Below are positions 20,879 to 29,087 of a stretch of DNA of 64,000 nt, piece after piece (position 1 is the stretch's first letter; each line of letters starts with the position of its first letter). The position numbers and the translations under genes are program-made. The notes beneath the pieces are model-generated. The model did no database searches. It worked only from the letters and a program-made list of their open reading frames with translations, and was not told the origin of the DNA. This DNA is from Sandaracinobacteroides sp041675905 (GTDB lineage: Bacteria > Pseudomonadota > Alphaproteobacteria > Sphingomonadales > Sphingomonadaceae), in NCBI GenBank assembly GCA_041675905.1, contig JBAYSX010000015.1, forward strand, positions 6,748 to 70,747, read 5' to 3'.

Positions 20879-22000
20879 TCATCCCTGCAATGCCGGATGC
20901 ACGATGCGTCCGCCCTGCGTTACGCGGATTGCCTGCACGATTTCGTCGTCGTCGGGCAATTGGAGCCGGTTGGCATCCTTGTCCCAGAAGGTGGAGACAA
21001 AAGTATACAGATTGCGCGCGAACAACGCGGAGCTGTCGGCTGCCATCCGCGACGGATAGTTGCGGTGACCGATAATACTTACGCCATTATCGGTGAGAAC
21101 CGTTTCACCTGCCTTCGCCCCTTCGACATTGCCGCCCTGTTCGACGGCGAGGTCGACAATGACGCTGCCGGGTCGCATGGTGGCGATCTGCGCCGCCGAC
21201 ACCAGGCGCGGTGCCGCGCGTCCGGGGATCAGGGCTGTGGTGATGACTATATCCTGTTTCGCAATGGTTTCGGAAACGAGCGCCGCCTGCTTCGCCTTGT
21301 AGGCGTCCGACATTTCCTTTGCGTAGCCGCCGGCGGTTTCAGCAGCCTGCGTCTCTTCGTCTTCAACGAAAACCGGTTTGCCGCCAAGGGACATGATCTG
21401 TTCCTTGGTGGCCAGCCGGACGTCGGTGGCAGAGACCACTGCGCCCAGTCGTTTGGCCGTGGCGATGGCCTGCAGACCGGCGACGCCCACACCCATGACG
21501 AACACGCGCGCAGCCGATACGGTGCCGGCGGCGGTCATCATCATCGGAAAGGCACGGCCATAGACGGAAGCCGCATCGATGACAGCCTTGTAACCGGCGA
21601 GATTCGCCTGGCTCGACAGGATGTCCATCGACTGCGCCCGCGTGATGCGTGGCATGAACTCCATCGCCAGCGCCTCGACGCCGCCGGCGGCATAGGCCGC
21701 CAGCCGGTCCTTTGTCTGGTGCGGGTTCAGGCTGGCAGCGAGAATGGCGTTCTGTGGAAGGTCTCCCGGTTCCGGCCCCTGAATGGCCAATACCAGATTC
21801 GCCCCTGCCAGAATGTCGCCACGCGGGCCGACGGTCGCGCCGGCAGCGCGATAATTGTCGTCAGGGATATTGGCGCGAGCGCCAGCCCCACTCTCGACAG
21901 CTACAGAGGCGCCGAGCGCTATAAATTTCTTTACGGTTTCAGGCGTTGCCGCCACCCGGTTTTCCCCGGTGGCTGTCTCCGCCGGTACGGCTATCTTCAT
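20879..22000 (-). CDS. pntAA: NAD(P) transhydrogenase subunit alpha, NAD-binding part
   Basis: 373 aa. Soluble NAD(H)-binding domain I, related to alanine dehydrogenase. MKIAVPAETATGENRVAATPE, the dinucleotide site VFVMGVGVAGLQAIATAKRLGA, and DVRLATKEQIMSLGG are typical. A run GAAGGGGGG just before the ATG is the ribosome site. First gene of the pnt operon. Confidence 0.96.
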   Translation of the reverse strand: MKIAVPAETATGENRVAATPETVKKFIALGASVAVESGAGARANIPDDNYRAAGATVGPRGDILAGANLVLAIQGPEPGDLPQNAILAASLNPHQTKDRLAAYAAGGVEALAMEFMPRITRAQSMDILSSQANLAGYKAVIDAASVYGRAFPMMMTAAGTVSAARVFVMGVGVAGLQAIATAKRLGAVVSATDVRLATKEQIMSLGGKPVFVEDEETQAAETAGGYAKEMSDAYKAKQAALVSETIAKQDIVITTALIPGRAAPRLVSAAQIATMRPGSVIVDLAVEQGGNVEGAKAGETVLTDNGVSIIGHRNYPSRMAADSSALFARNLYTFVSTFWDKDANRLQLPDDDEIVQAIRVTQGGRIVHPALQG

Positions 22001-22093
22001 ACTTTCCCCCCTTCGGGTATGCGACCTGCCTGGCGTGGCTATTGCGTTGGTCAGAAAATTCGCACAGTTCGGGTTCCTGCGCTGAAAGTGGCA

Positions 22094-22231
22094 TTAAACG
22101 AGAAAAATGGCCATCAAAATCAGAATGATCGCGGCAAGCAATACAACCCACTTGGTAGTGCCGACAAACCCCGAATACACCTGACGATTGTCACGCGCCG
22201 GTTTGCCGGATTCGTTACCGCCCTCTACCAT
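22094..22231 (-). CDS. aa3-type cytochrome c oxidase subunit IV (one-helix)
   Basis: 45 aa from the ATG at 22231, which follows GGAGG at about 10 nt. YSGFVGTTKWVVLLAAIILILMAIFLV is a polar-then-helix pattern matching the small bacterial COX-IV family that binds the aa3 oxidase in alphaproteobacteria. The frame runs upstream to 22354 but the extension overlaps the end of folP and is not family-like. It lies apart from any oxidase gene, between pntAA and folP. Confidence 0.75.
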   Translation of the reverse strand: MVEGGNESGKPARDNRQVYSGFVGTTKWVVLLAAIILILMAIFLV

Positions 22232-22320
22232 GCCTCTCTTGCCTCCGTGCCATGTTTCTTTCGTGGCCTGGCAACCTGATCTCATGTTGCCCGCGCCGGG
22301 CCCTGTAGTCAGAACTAGCG

Positions 22321-23127
22321 TTATTTTGCAAGCTGCGGACCTGTCATATCCCATAGCAATAACGCCTGGCGCGTTTCGGCGACGTCATGCACCCGCACCC
22401 ATTGAACGCCGGCCTGCGCTCCCCGCAGGGCCAGAGCGATACTGCCAGGCAGGCGCTTGTCTACCGGCAGGTCGCAACCCATTGCCGCGGCGATCATCCG
22501 TTTGCGGCTGGCCGCCAGCATCACGGGCACGCCCAATGTGTGAAAGGCTTCAAGGCCTTGCAATAACGTAATATTGTGTTTCAGGTTTTTCCCAAATCCG
22601 ATGCCGGGATCGATGATCAGACGGTCACGTGCAATGCCGCGCGCCAGGCATTTCTCAATCCGTTCCTGCAGATGGGCCAGAACCTCGGCCAGCGGATCAG
22701 CGTAGTGCGGTGCATCCTGCATCGTGCGCGGCTCGCCGGCCATGTGCGACAATATGATCTGCGTGTTGCTGGCCGCTGCGACTTCCAGCGCTTCAGGGTC
22801 GAACCGCAAGGCTGACACATCATTCAGCATCGTCGCGCCGGCCTGTAACGCGCGGCGCATGATCTCCGCCTTTAATGTGTCGATGGAAACCGGAATACCA
22901 CGGGCCACCAGCCCTTCGATAACAGGGAGAACCCGCCGCCACTCCTCTTCCACATCCACCGGATTTGCGCCGGGCCGGGTCGATTCGCCGCCGACATCAA
23001 TCACATCCGCCCCCGCACCATGCATGGCGATCCCTGCAGCGATGGCGTCGGCTGCGGTAGTGTGGCGGCCGCCGTCGGAAAAACTGTCTGGCGTAACGTT
23101 CAATATGCCCATGATTTTCGGAATCAT
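22321..23127 (-). CDS. folP: Dihydropteroate synthase
   Basis: 268 aa. Condenses pABA with the pterin pyrophosphate in folate synthesis; target of sulfonamides. IMGILNVTPDSFSDGG at the N-terminus, DVIDVGGESTRPGA and LIIDPGIGFGKNLKHNITLL, plus the C-terminal WVRVHDVAETRQAL, are the family motifs. The ATG at 23127 gives the normal start; an upstream ATG at 23199 would add 24 unlikely residues. Transcribed away from the bc1 terminator that lies just upstream. Confidence 0.95.
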   Translation of the reverse strand: MIPKIMGILNVTPDSFSDGGRHTTAADAIAAGIAMHGAGADVIDVGGESTRPGANPVDVEEEWRRVLPVIEGLVARGIPVSIDTLKAEIMRRALQAGATMLNDVSALRFDPEALEVAAASNTQIILSHMAGEPRTMQDAPHYADPLAEVLAHLQERIEKCLARGIARDRLIIDPGIGFGKNLKHNITLLQGLEAFHTLGVPVMLAASRKRMIAAAMGCDLPVDKRLPGSIALALRGAQAGVQWVRVHDVAETRQALLLWDMTGPQLAK

Positions 23128-23164
23128 GGCTGAATACCTAGTCCTCGCGGGGATGTTTGTGCAC

Positions 23165-23195
23165 AAAAAAAACGGCCCGGGTATTGCCCGGGCCG
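23165..23195 (-). terminator. Intrinsic terminator of the bc1 operon
   Basis: CGGCCCGGG (23173-23181) and CCCGGGCCG (23187-23195) make a 9-bp GC stem with a 5-nt loop. On the minus strand it is followed directly by eight T (23172-23165), 27 nt after the cytochrome c1 stop. A plus-strand T-run also exists (23199-23203), but no plus-strand gene precedes it. Confidence 0.9.
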
Positions 23196-23222
23196 CCATT
23201 TTTCCAGCTGCACTGATCCGGA

Positions 23223-24038
23223 TCAGTGCTGCACTCCAGCCCAGACCTTGCGATACGCAAGGAAGGACAGGAAGGCGAGTATGGCCAGGAACAGGATCGT
23301 GGCGACACCGGCCTGTTTGCGCCGCTCCAGTTCAGGCTCGGCCGCCCAGTGCAGGAACGCCACTACATCCCGCGACATCTGGTCGACCGTCGCCGGCGTT
23401 CCGTCGGCATAGGTCACCTGCTCATCATTAAGCGGTTTTGCCATCGCGATATTCAGCGAGGCGAAATACGGGTTGTAGTGCAGGCCCTGGGGAACCTCGA
23501 CGTCGGCGGGTACCTTCAGCCCGTAACCGGTAAGCAGCGAGTGAACATAATTCTGCCCGTCGTGACGCGCCTTGATGATCAGCGACAGATCGGGCGGAAT
23601 GGCGTTGTTATTGGCGGCCGCGGCGGCGACCTCGTTCGGATAGGGCGACGGCAGACGATCCGACGGGACACCGGGACGCGTCGTCGGCTCGCCGGTACGG
23701 CTGTCGATCGACGGGACGGCTGCGGCCTTGGCCAGCGCCTTTACCTGTGGTTCGGAGAAACCGATTTCCTCCAGATTACGGAAAGAGATGAGGCGCAGCG
23801 AGTGACAGGCGGCGCACACTTCCTTGTAAACTTGGTAGCCGCGCTGAAGCTGGGCGCGATCGAAGGTGCCAAAAATGCCCAGCCCGAGAGGACCATCCTG
23901 TTTCCAGCTTTCCTGATGCGGATGCTGGAAATGGGCAAGTGTTGGGTCGGGAACGGAAGCCTCACGCGGTGCGAGGGCCGCCACCAGCAATACGAGGACA
24001 AAAAGCAGCCCGACCAGGATGCCGACAAAGCGTACCAT
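23223..24038 (-). CDS. petC: Cytochrome c1 of the bc1 complex
   Basis: 271 aa. Accepts electrons from the Rieske protein and passes them to cytochrome c. The N-terminal signal-anchor VRFVGILVGLLFVLVLLVAAL, the heme site CAACH (about residues 80-84), a Met ligand in NIAMAKPL, and a C-terminal helix GVATILFLAILAFLSFLAY are visible. AAGGGGG lies 5 nt before the ATG at 24038. The frame is open further upstream, into cytochrome b, but that part is not cytochrome-like. Confidence 0.94.
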   Translation of the reverse strand: MVRFVGILVGLLFVLVLLVAALAPREASVPDPTLAHFQHPHQESWKQDGPLGLGIFGTFDRAQLQRGYQVYKEVCAACHSLRLISFRNLEEIGFSEPQVKALAKAAAVPSIDSRTGEPTTRPGVPSDRLPSPYPNEVAAAAANNNAIPPDLSLIIKARHDGQNYVHSLLTGYGLKVPADVEVPQGLHYNPYFASLNIAMAKPLNDEQVTYADGTPATVDQMSRDVVAFLHWAAEPELERRKQAGVATILFLAILAFLSFLAYRKVWAGVQH

Positions 24039-24048
24039 CAAAACCCCC

Positions 24049-25359
24049 TTATTCGGCTGCGGCCGGGACCTGTCCGGCGGCGCCGGTGCGGGTCGTTTCT
24101 GTTGTTCCCCCATGCTTTGCCAGCACGGATTCCGCGATGCTGTTGGGCAGCGGCAATGGTTTTTCGACCATCGACAGGATCGGCAGGATGATGAGGAAGT
24201 GAGCGAAATAATAGGCGGAAGCGATCTGGCTGATCCGCACATAAGGTTCTTCCGCAGGTGCGCCGCCCATCCAGCCAAGGATCAGCACGTCTACCACCAA
24301 CACCCAGAACCAGATGCGATAAAGCGGACGGTAGCTGGTGGACTTCACCCGGCTCGAATCGAGCCATGGCAGGAAGAACAGCAGGATGATTGACGCGAAC
24401 ATCGCGATCACGCCCCACAGCTTCGCCGGAAGGATGAAGTCGATCGTGAAGGCCCGGAGAATGGCGTAGAACGGCCAGAAATACCATTCAGGCACGATAT
24501 GCGCCGGCGTCGAAAGTGCGTTGGCAGGGATGTAATTGTCCGGATGGCCGAGCGCATTCGGCATGAAGAACACGAAAGCAGCAAAGACGATCAGATAAAG
24601 GATGACATAAAAACCATCCTTTGCGGTGAAATAGGGGTGGAAGGGCAGGGTATCCTGCGGACCCTTTACATCCACGCCGGTCGGGTTGGTCGAACCGGGA
24701 ATATGCAGCGACCAGATCTTCAGGATGACGACACCGAGAATCACGAACGGCAGGATGTAGTGCAGCGCGAAGAAGCGCGTGAGCGTCGCGTTATCGGGTG
24801 CGAAACCGCCGACAAGCCAGGTGCGAATCGCTTCGCCCACGAGCGGGATGGCCGAGAAGAGCGAGGTAATCACCTGCGCACCCCAGAAGCTCATCTGACC
24901 CCATGGCAACACATAGCCCATGAAGGCGGTGGCCATCATCAGCAGGAAGATCACGACGCCGAGCAGCCACACCACCTCGCGCGGGGCCTTGTAGGAGCCA
25001 TAATATAGCCCGCGGAAGATATGGATATAGACGACAATGAAGAAGAAACTGGCCCCGTTCATGTGGAGATAGCGGATGAGCCACCCCGAATTCACGTCGC
25101 GCATAAGATGCTCGACCGAATCGAACGCGGTGAGAACATGGCCGGAATAGTGCATGGCCGCGACAATGCCGGTGATGATTTGCACCAGCAGGGCAACGCC
25201 CGCCAATATCCCGAAATTATACCAGTAGTTGATGTTGCGCGGCACCAGATAGCCGGGGCCAACGCTGTTGTAGACCAGACGCGGCAAGGGCAGCCGGCTG
25301 TCCATCCACTGCATGAACGGGTGTTCTGGTTTATATTCTTTTGCCCAGGGGAAGCTCAT
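24049..25359 (-). CDS. petB: Cytochrome b of the bc1 complex
   Basis: 436 aa, full length. Eight transmembrane helices with two heme groups. His ligands fall in the helices containing MHYSGHVLTAFDSVEHLM and FFALHYILPFVILGVV; the quinol-site segment reads PEWYFWPFYAILR (the PEWY motif). Middle gene of the Rieske-cytochrome b-cytochrome c1 operon. Confidence 0.97.
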   Translation of the reverse strand: MSFPWAKEYKPEHPFMQWMDSRLPLPRLVYNSVGPGYLVPRNINYWYNFGILAGVALLVQIITGIVAAMHYSGHVLTAFDSVEHLMRDVNSGWLIRYLHMNGASFFFIVVYIHIFRGLYYGSYKAPREVVWLLGVVIFLLMMATAFMGYVLPWGQMSFWGAQVITSLFSAIPLVGEAIRTWLVGGFAPDNATLTRFFALHYILPFVILGVVILKIWSLHIPGSTNPTGVDVKGPQDTLPFHPYFTAKDGFYVILYLIVFAAFVFFMPNALGHPDNYIPANALSTPAHIVPEWYFWPFYAILRAFTIDFILPAKLWGVIAMFASIILLFFLPWLDSSRVKSTSYRPLYRIWFWVLVVDVLILGWMGGAPAEEPYVRISQIASAYYFAHFLIILPILSMVEKPLPLPNSIAESVLAKHGGTTETTRTGAAGQVPAAAE

Positions 25360-25363
25360 GGCC

Positions 25364-25936
25364 TCATCCGATCTCGATCAGGGTGGGGGACTTGAAGGTG
25401 TAGGCTGGCACTTCCAGGTTGGTCGGTGCCGGGCCTTTGCGGATGCGTCCCGCCGTGTCGTAGTGGGAACCGTGGCAAGGGCAGAAATAGCCGCCGTAAT
25501 CCCCCTTGTTCTCACCTTCGCCGGCCCCCAGCGGTACACAACCGAGGTGGGTGCAGACGCCCAGCGTAACAAGCCAGTTGTGATGCGTTTCCTGCGTGCG
25601 CTCGTTCAGCGTCTCCGGGTCCCGCAGGGCGGCGACGTCGACGGCGTTGGCCTCGTCGATTTCCACCTGAGTCAGGTTGCGCACAAAGACCGGCTTGGAT
25701 TGCCAGATGGTCTTGATTGCCTGACCCGGCTGGATGGAGCTGAGATCGACCTCGATCGAGGCCATCGCGCGCACATCGGCCGACGGGTTCATCTGGTTGA
25801 TGAACGGCCAGGCAAGCGCCGCCGCGCCGACCGCGGCGAAAGACACCGTGCCGACATAAATGAAGTCGCGACGGCGGACCCCGTCCTCCGTCACACCGTC
25901 CGATTGTGGGGAAAGCCCCTCTGTTTGTATCGCCAT
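25364..25936 (-). CDS. petA: Rieske iron-sulfur protein of the bc1 complex
   Basis: 190 aa. The 2Fe-2S ligand boxes CTHLGC and CPCHGSHYD are about residues 132-137 and 153-161. The N-terminus has VRRRDFIYVGTVSFAAVGAAALAW, a twin-arginine-type signal anchor. First gene of the operon, 4 nt before petB; AGGA lies 6 nt before its ATG. Confidence 0.97.
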   Translation of the reverse strand: MAIQTEGLSPQSDGVTEDGVRRRDFIYVGTVSFAAVGAAALAWPFINQMNPSADVRAMASIEVDLSSIQPGQAIKTIWQSKPVFVRNLTQVEIDEANAVDVAALRDPETLNERTQETHHNWLVTLGVCTHLGCVPLGAGEGENKGDYGGYFCPCHGSHYDTAGRIRKGPAPTNLEVPAYTFKSPTLIEIG

Positions 25937-25964
25937 ACCGGATCCTGGATTGATTTGCGCTGGG

Positions 25965-25993
25965 CTTTAGCCTTGTGTTCCGTCTCGCTGCAA
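25965..25993 (-). promoter_or_regulatory. Probable promoter of the bc1 operon
   Basis: On the minus strand TTGCAG (25988-25993) and CTAAAG (25965-25970) are 17 nt apart, about 29 nt upstream of the Rieske start codon. The spacing is ideal and the -35 box good; the -10 is only partly consensus. Confidence 0.35.
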
Positions 25994-26108
25994 TGGGCAA
26001 TGTGGCGCACCCTGGAAAACAGGGAATTTCCCGCCACCTCACGCCACTTGCCGATACGGGGTGCAACCCCTAAAGACAACGGGATTTGACAGATAACCGA
26101 GGACAGGC

Positions 26109-27329
26109 ATGACGAAGATCAAGGTTCAGGGACCAGTCGTCGAGATCGACGGCGACGAGATGACCCGTATCATCTGGCAGTGGATTCGGGAAAAGCTCAT
26201 CCTGCCTTATCTCGATATTGATCTGCGTTATTTTGATCTGTCGGTGGAGGAGCGTGACCGCACCGGTGACCGGATCACCATCGACGCCGCCAATGCCATC
26301 AAGGAATTCGGCGTTGGCGTAAAATGCGCAACGATTACGCCGGATGAAGCCCGGGTCGAGGAATTTGGCCTGAAGCAGATGTGGAAGTCGCCCAATGGCA
26401 CCATCCGGAATATCCTCGGCGGCGTCGTATTCCGCGAGCCTATCGTGATTTCCAACGTGCCGCGCCTGGTGCCCGGCTGGACGGACCCCATTGTGATCGG
26501 TCGCCATGCCTTTGGGGACCAGTATAAGGCGACAGATTTCCGCGTGCCGGGTGCGGGCAGGCTGACCATGAAGTGGGAAGCCGCCGACGGTTCGGACAGC
26601 CAGGAATATGAAGTGTTCAACTTCCCCGGCGCGGGCGTCGCCATGGGCATGTATAATCTGGACGAATCGATTCGCGATTTCGCCCGTGCGTCGCTGAATT
26701 ATGGCCTGTCGCGCAAATGGCCGGTGTATCTGTCCACCAAAAACACGATTCTGAAGGCCTATGACGGTCGCTTCAAGGATCTGTTCCAGGAAATCTACGA
26801 CGCCGAGTTCAAGGCCGATTTCGACCGCGCCGGCATTGTGTACGAACACCGGCTGATCGACGATATGGTGGCCAGTGCGCTTAAATGGAGCGGCAAATTC
26901 GTCTGGGCCTGCAAGAATTATGACGGCGATGTACAGTCAGACACGGTCGCGCAGGGCTTTGGCTCGCTCGGCCTGATGACGTCGGTGCTGATGACCCCCG
27001 ATGGCAAGACGGTAGAAGCCGAAGCCGCCCACGGCACGGTGACCCGCCACTATCGCCAGCATCAGCAGGGCAAGCAAACCTCCACCAACCCGATTGCGTC
27101 GATCTTCGCGTGGACCGGCGGCCTGAAGCATCGCGGCAAACTGGATAATACGCCGGAAGTGACCCGCTTTGCCGAGACGCTGGAACGGGTGTGCATTGAA
27201 ACGGTGGAAGCCGGCAGCATGACGAAGGATCTGGCCTTGCTGATCGGACCGGAACAAAACTGGCTGACCACCGAGCAATTTTTCCAGAAGATTGTGGAAA
27301 ATCTCGAAGCCGCCATGGGCGCGAAATAA
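26109..27329 (+). CDS. icd: Isocitrate dehydrogenase, NADP-dependent (eukaryote-like type)
   Basis: 406 aa. Converts isocitrate to 2-oxoglutarate with NADPH formation in the TCA cycle. VVEIDGDEMTRIIWQWIREKLILPY at the N-terminus, KSPNGTIRNILGG around residue 95, and the Mg-binding Asp residues in DDMVASALKWSG and CKNYDGDVQSDTVAQGFGSLG place it in the dimeric subgroup II shared with mitochondria. GAGG precedes the ATG by 7 nt. Divergent from the bc1 operon. Confidence 0.97.
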   Translation: MTKIKVQGPVVEIDGDEMTRIIWQWIREKLILPYLDIDLRYFDLSVEERDRTGDRITIDAANAIKEFGVGVKCATITPDEARVEEFGLKQMWKSPNGTIRNILGGVVFREPIVISNVPRLVPGWTDPIVIGRHAFGDQYKATDFRVPGAGRLTMKWEAADGSDSQEYEVFNFPGAGVAMGMYNLDESIRDFARASLNYGLSRKWPVYLSTKNTILKAYDGRFKDLFQEIYDAEFKADFDRAGIVYEHRLIDDMVASALKWSGKFVWACKNYDGDVQSDTVAQGFGSLGLMTSVLMTPDGKTVEAEAAHGTVTRHYRQHQQGKQTSTNPIASIFAWTGGLKHRGKLDNTPEVTRFAETLERVCIETVEAGSMTKDLALLIGPEQNWLTTEQFFQKIVENLEAAMGAK

Positions 27330-27343
27330 CATTTCTTCCGGCT

Positions 27344-27378
27344 GTATCGTCACGGGGTGGGCCACCTCGTGACGATAC
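27344..27378 (+). terminator. Long hairpin after icd
   Basis: GTATCGTCACG (27344-27354) pairs with CGTGACGATAC (27368-27378), and the interior can extend the stem with GGTG/CACC. No T-run follows, so it is a strong structure 14 nt after the stop but not a classical intrinsic terminator. Confidence 0.6.
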
Positions 27379-27430
27379 CTGCCAACCCGCCCTGAAGTTC
27401 GGATTTGCTCCAGCAAGGAATCGCCATCCC

Positions 27431-28942
27431 ATGACCAGCCGTATCGCTTATCCCGGCCTGCGTTCAAAAATCATGCGTGCGGAAGACGCGGCGGCATTGA
27501 TTGCCCCGGGCAGCACGATCGGGATGAGCGGTTTCACCGGTTCCGGCTACCCCAAGGCTGTGCCGATGGCGCTTGCCGCGCGGATCGAATCGGAACGTGC
27601 TGCCGGACGACCGTTTCGGGTGAAAGTCTGGACGGGCGCATCTACGGGACCGGAACTGGACGCGGCGCTGGCGAAGGCGGACGGTATTGAATTTCGCCTG
27701 CCCTATAACTCCGATCCGCTCGTGCGTGAGAAGATCAATCGCGGCGAAATGGAATATTTCGACATGCACCTGAGCCAGGTGGCGCCAATGGCCTGGCAGG
27801 GATTCCTCGGTCCGCTGGACACGGCGGTCATCGAGGTCACGGGCATTCGGGAAGACGGGTCGCTTATCCCGTCCTCGTCCGTCGGTAACAACAAGACCTG
27901 GCTGGATCGCGCCAGCCAGGTGATTCTGGAAGTGAACAGCTGGCAGAATCCCGCCCTCGAGGGGATGCATGATATTTATTATGGCACGCGGCTGCCGCCC
28001 GAGCGTGTGCCCATTCCGCTGGTGCGTCCGGATGACCGGATTGGCCAGCCCTGCTTCCATTGCGATCCGGACAAGATCGTCGCGATTGTCGAAACAGATG
28101 CCCCCGACCGGAATCTGCCATTTGCTGCGCCCGGCGATGTGGCGGAAGCTATTGCCGGCCACTTGCTGGAGTTTTTCCGCCACGAGGTTTCGCGGGGGCG
28201 GTTGCCGTCCACCCTGCTGCCGTTGCAGTCGGGTGTCGGGAATATCACCAATGCGGTGCTCGCCGGGCTTGTCGACAGCCCGTTTGAGCAAATGACGTCC
28301 TACACGGAAGTCATTCAGGATGGCATGCTCGATCTGCTGGATAGTGGCAAATTGCTGATGGCATCTGCCACGGCTTTCTCGCTCTCGCCGGAAGCGGCGG
28401 AGCGGCTCAACGCCAATATGGAAACCTATCACCAGCGCATGATCCTGCGTCCGCAGGAAATCAGCAACCACCCGGAACTGATCCGCCGCCTGGGCTGTAT
28501 CGCGATGAATGGCCTGCTGGAGGCCGACATTTATGGCAATGTGAACTCAACCCATGTGATGGGCTCGCGGATGCAGAATGGCATCGGCGGCTCCGGCGAT
28601 TTCGCCCGCAATGCCTATGTTTCCATGTTCATGACGCCGTCCACCGCGAAGAATGGCAAGATTTCCACCATCGTGCCGCAGGTTTCGCATGTGGACCACA
28701 TCACGCAGGATGTGCAGGTGTTGGTGACCGAGCAGGGGCTGGCCGATCTGCGGGGATTGTCTCCGAAGCAGCGCGCCCTGCTGATTATCCAAAAATGTGC
28801 CCATCCCGATTACCGGCCCCTGCTGCAGGACTATTACACAAGGGCGCTGTCCGGCTCCTATGGGAAGCATACGCCAAATCTTCTGAAGGAAGCCTTGTCC
28901 TGGCACCAGCGTTACATCGAAACGGGATCAATGCTACCCTGA
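27431..28942 (+). CDS. Succinyl-CoA:acetate CoA-transferase family (acetyl-CoA hydrolase/transferase)
   Basis: 503 aa. Class I CoA-transferase likely moving CoA from succinyl-CoA to acetate, a reaction that can replace succinyl-CoA synthetase when acetate is abundant. PLQSGVGNITNAVLAGL and TSYTEVIQDGMLDLLDSG hold the catalytic Glu (residue 293 from this start, almost the position known in the Acetobacter enzyme AarC). GSGDFARNAYVSMFMTPS is also typical. Acetate and succinate are the family substrates; other short acids cannot be excluded. It sits between icd and acnA. Confidence 0.85.
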   Translation: MTSRIAYPGLRSKIMRAEDAAALIAPGSTIGMSGFTGSGYPKAVPMALAARIESERAAGRPFRVKVWTGASTGPELDAALAKADGIEFRLPYNSDPLVREKINRGEMEYFDMHLSQVAPMAWQGFLGPLDTAVIEVTGIREDGSLIPSSSVGNNKTWLDRASQVILEVNSWQNPALEGMHDIYYGTRLPPERVPIPLVRPDDRIGQPCFHCDPDKIVAIVETDAPDRNLPFAAPGDVAEAIAGHLLEFFRHEVSRGRLPSTLLPLQSGVGNITNAVLAGLVDSPFEQMTSYTEVIQDGMLDLLDSGKLLMASATAFSLSPEAAERLNANMETYHQRMILRPQEISNHPELIRRLGCIAMNGLLEADIYGNVNSTHVMGSRMQNGIGGSGDFARNAYVSMFMTPSTAKNGKISTIVPQVSHVDHITQDVQVLVTEQGLADLRGLSPKQRALLIIQKCAHPDYRPLLQDYYTRALSGSYGKHTPNLLKEALSWHQRYIETGSMLP

Positions 28943-29087
28943 CGATCTGTGGCCGGCTATTGCCGGGCGTCCATGACGTGACTTTCGGCCCGCTTGCCGG
29001 CGGCGAGCCGGCGTTATAGGAGCCAGGCAGCAAATTCACCGACTCGTCGTCATCTGAGGGCGCGTCGCCGAAAAAGAAGGATAGCGC

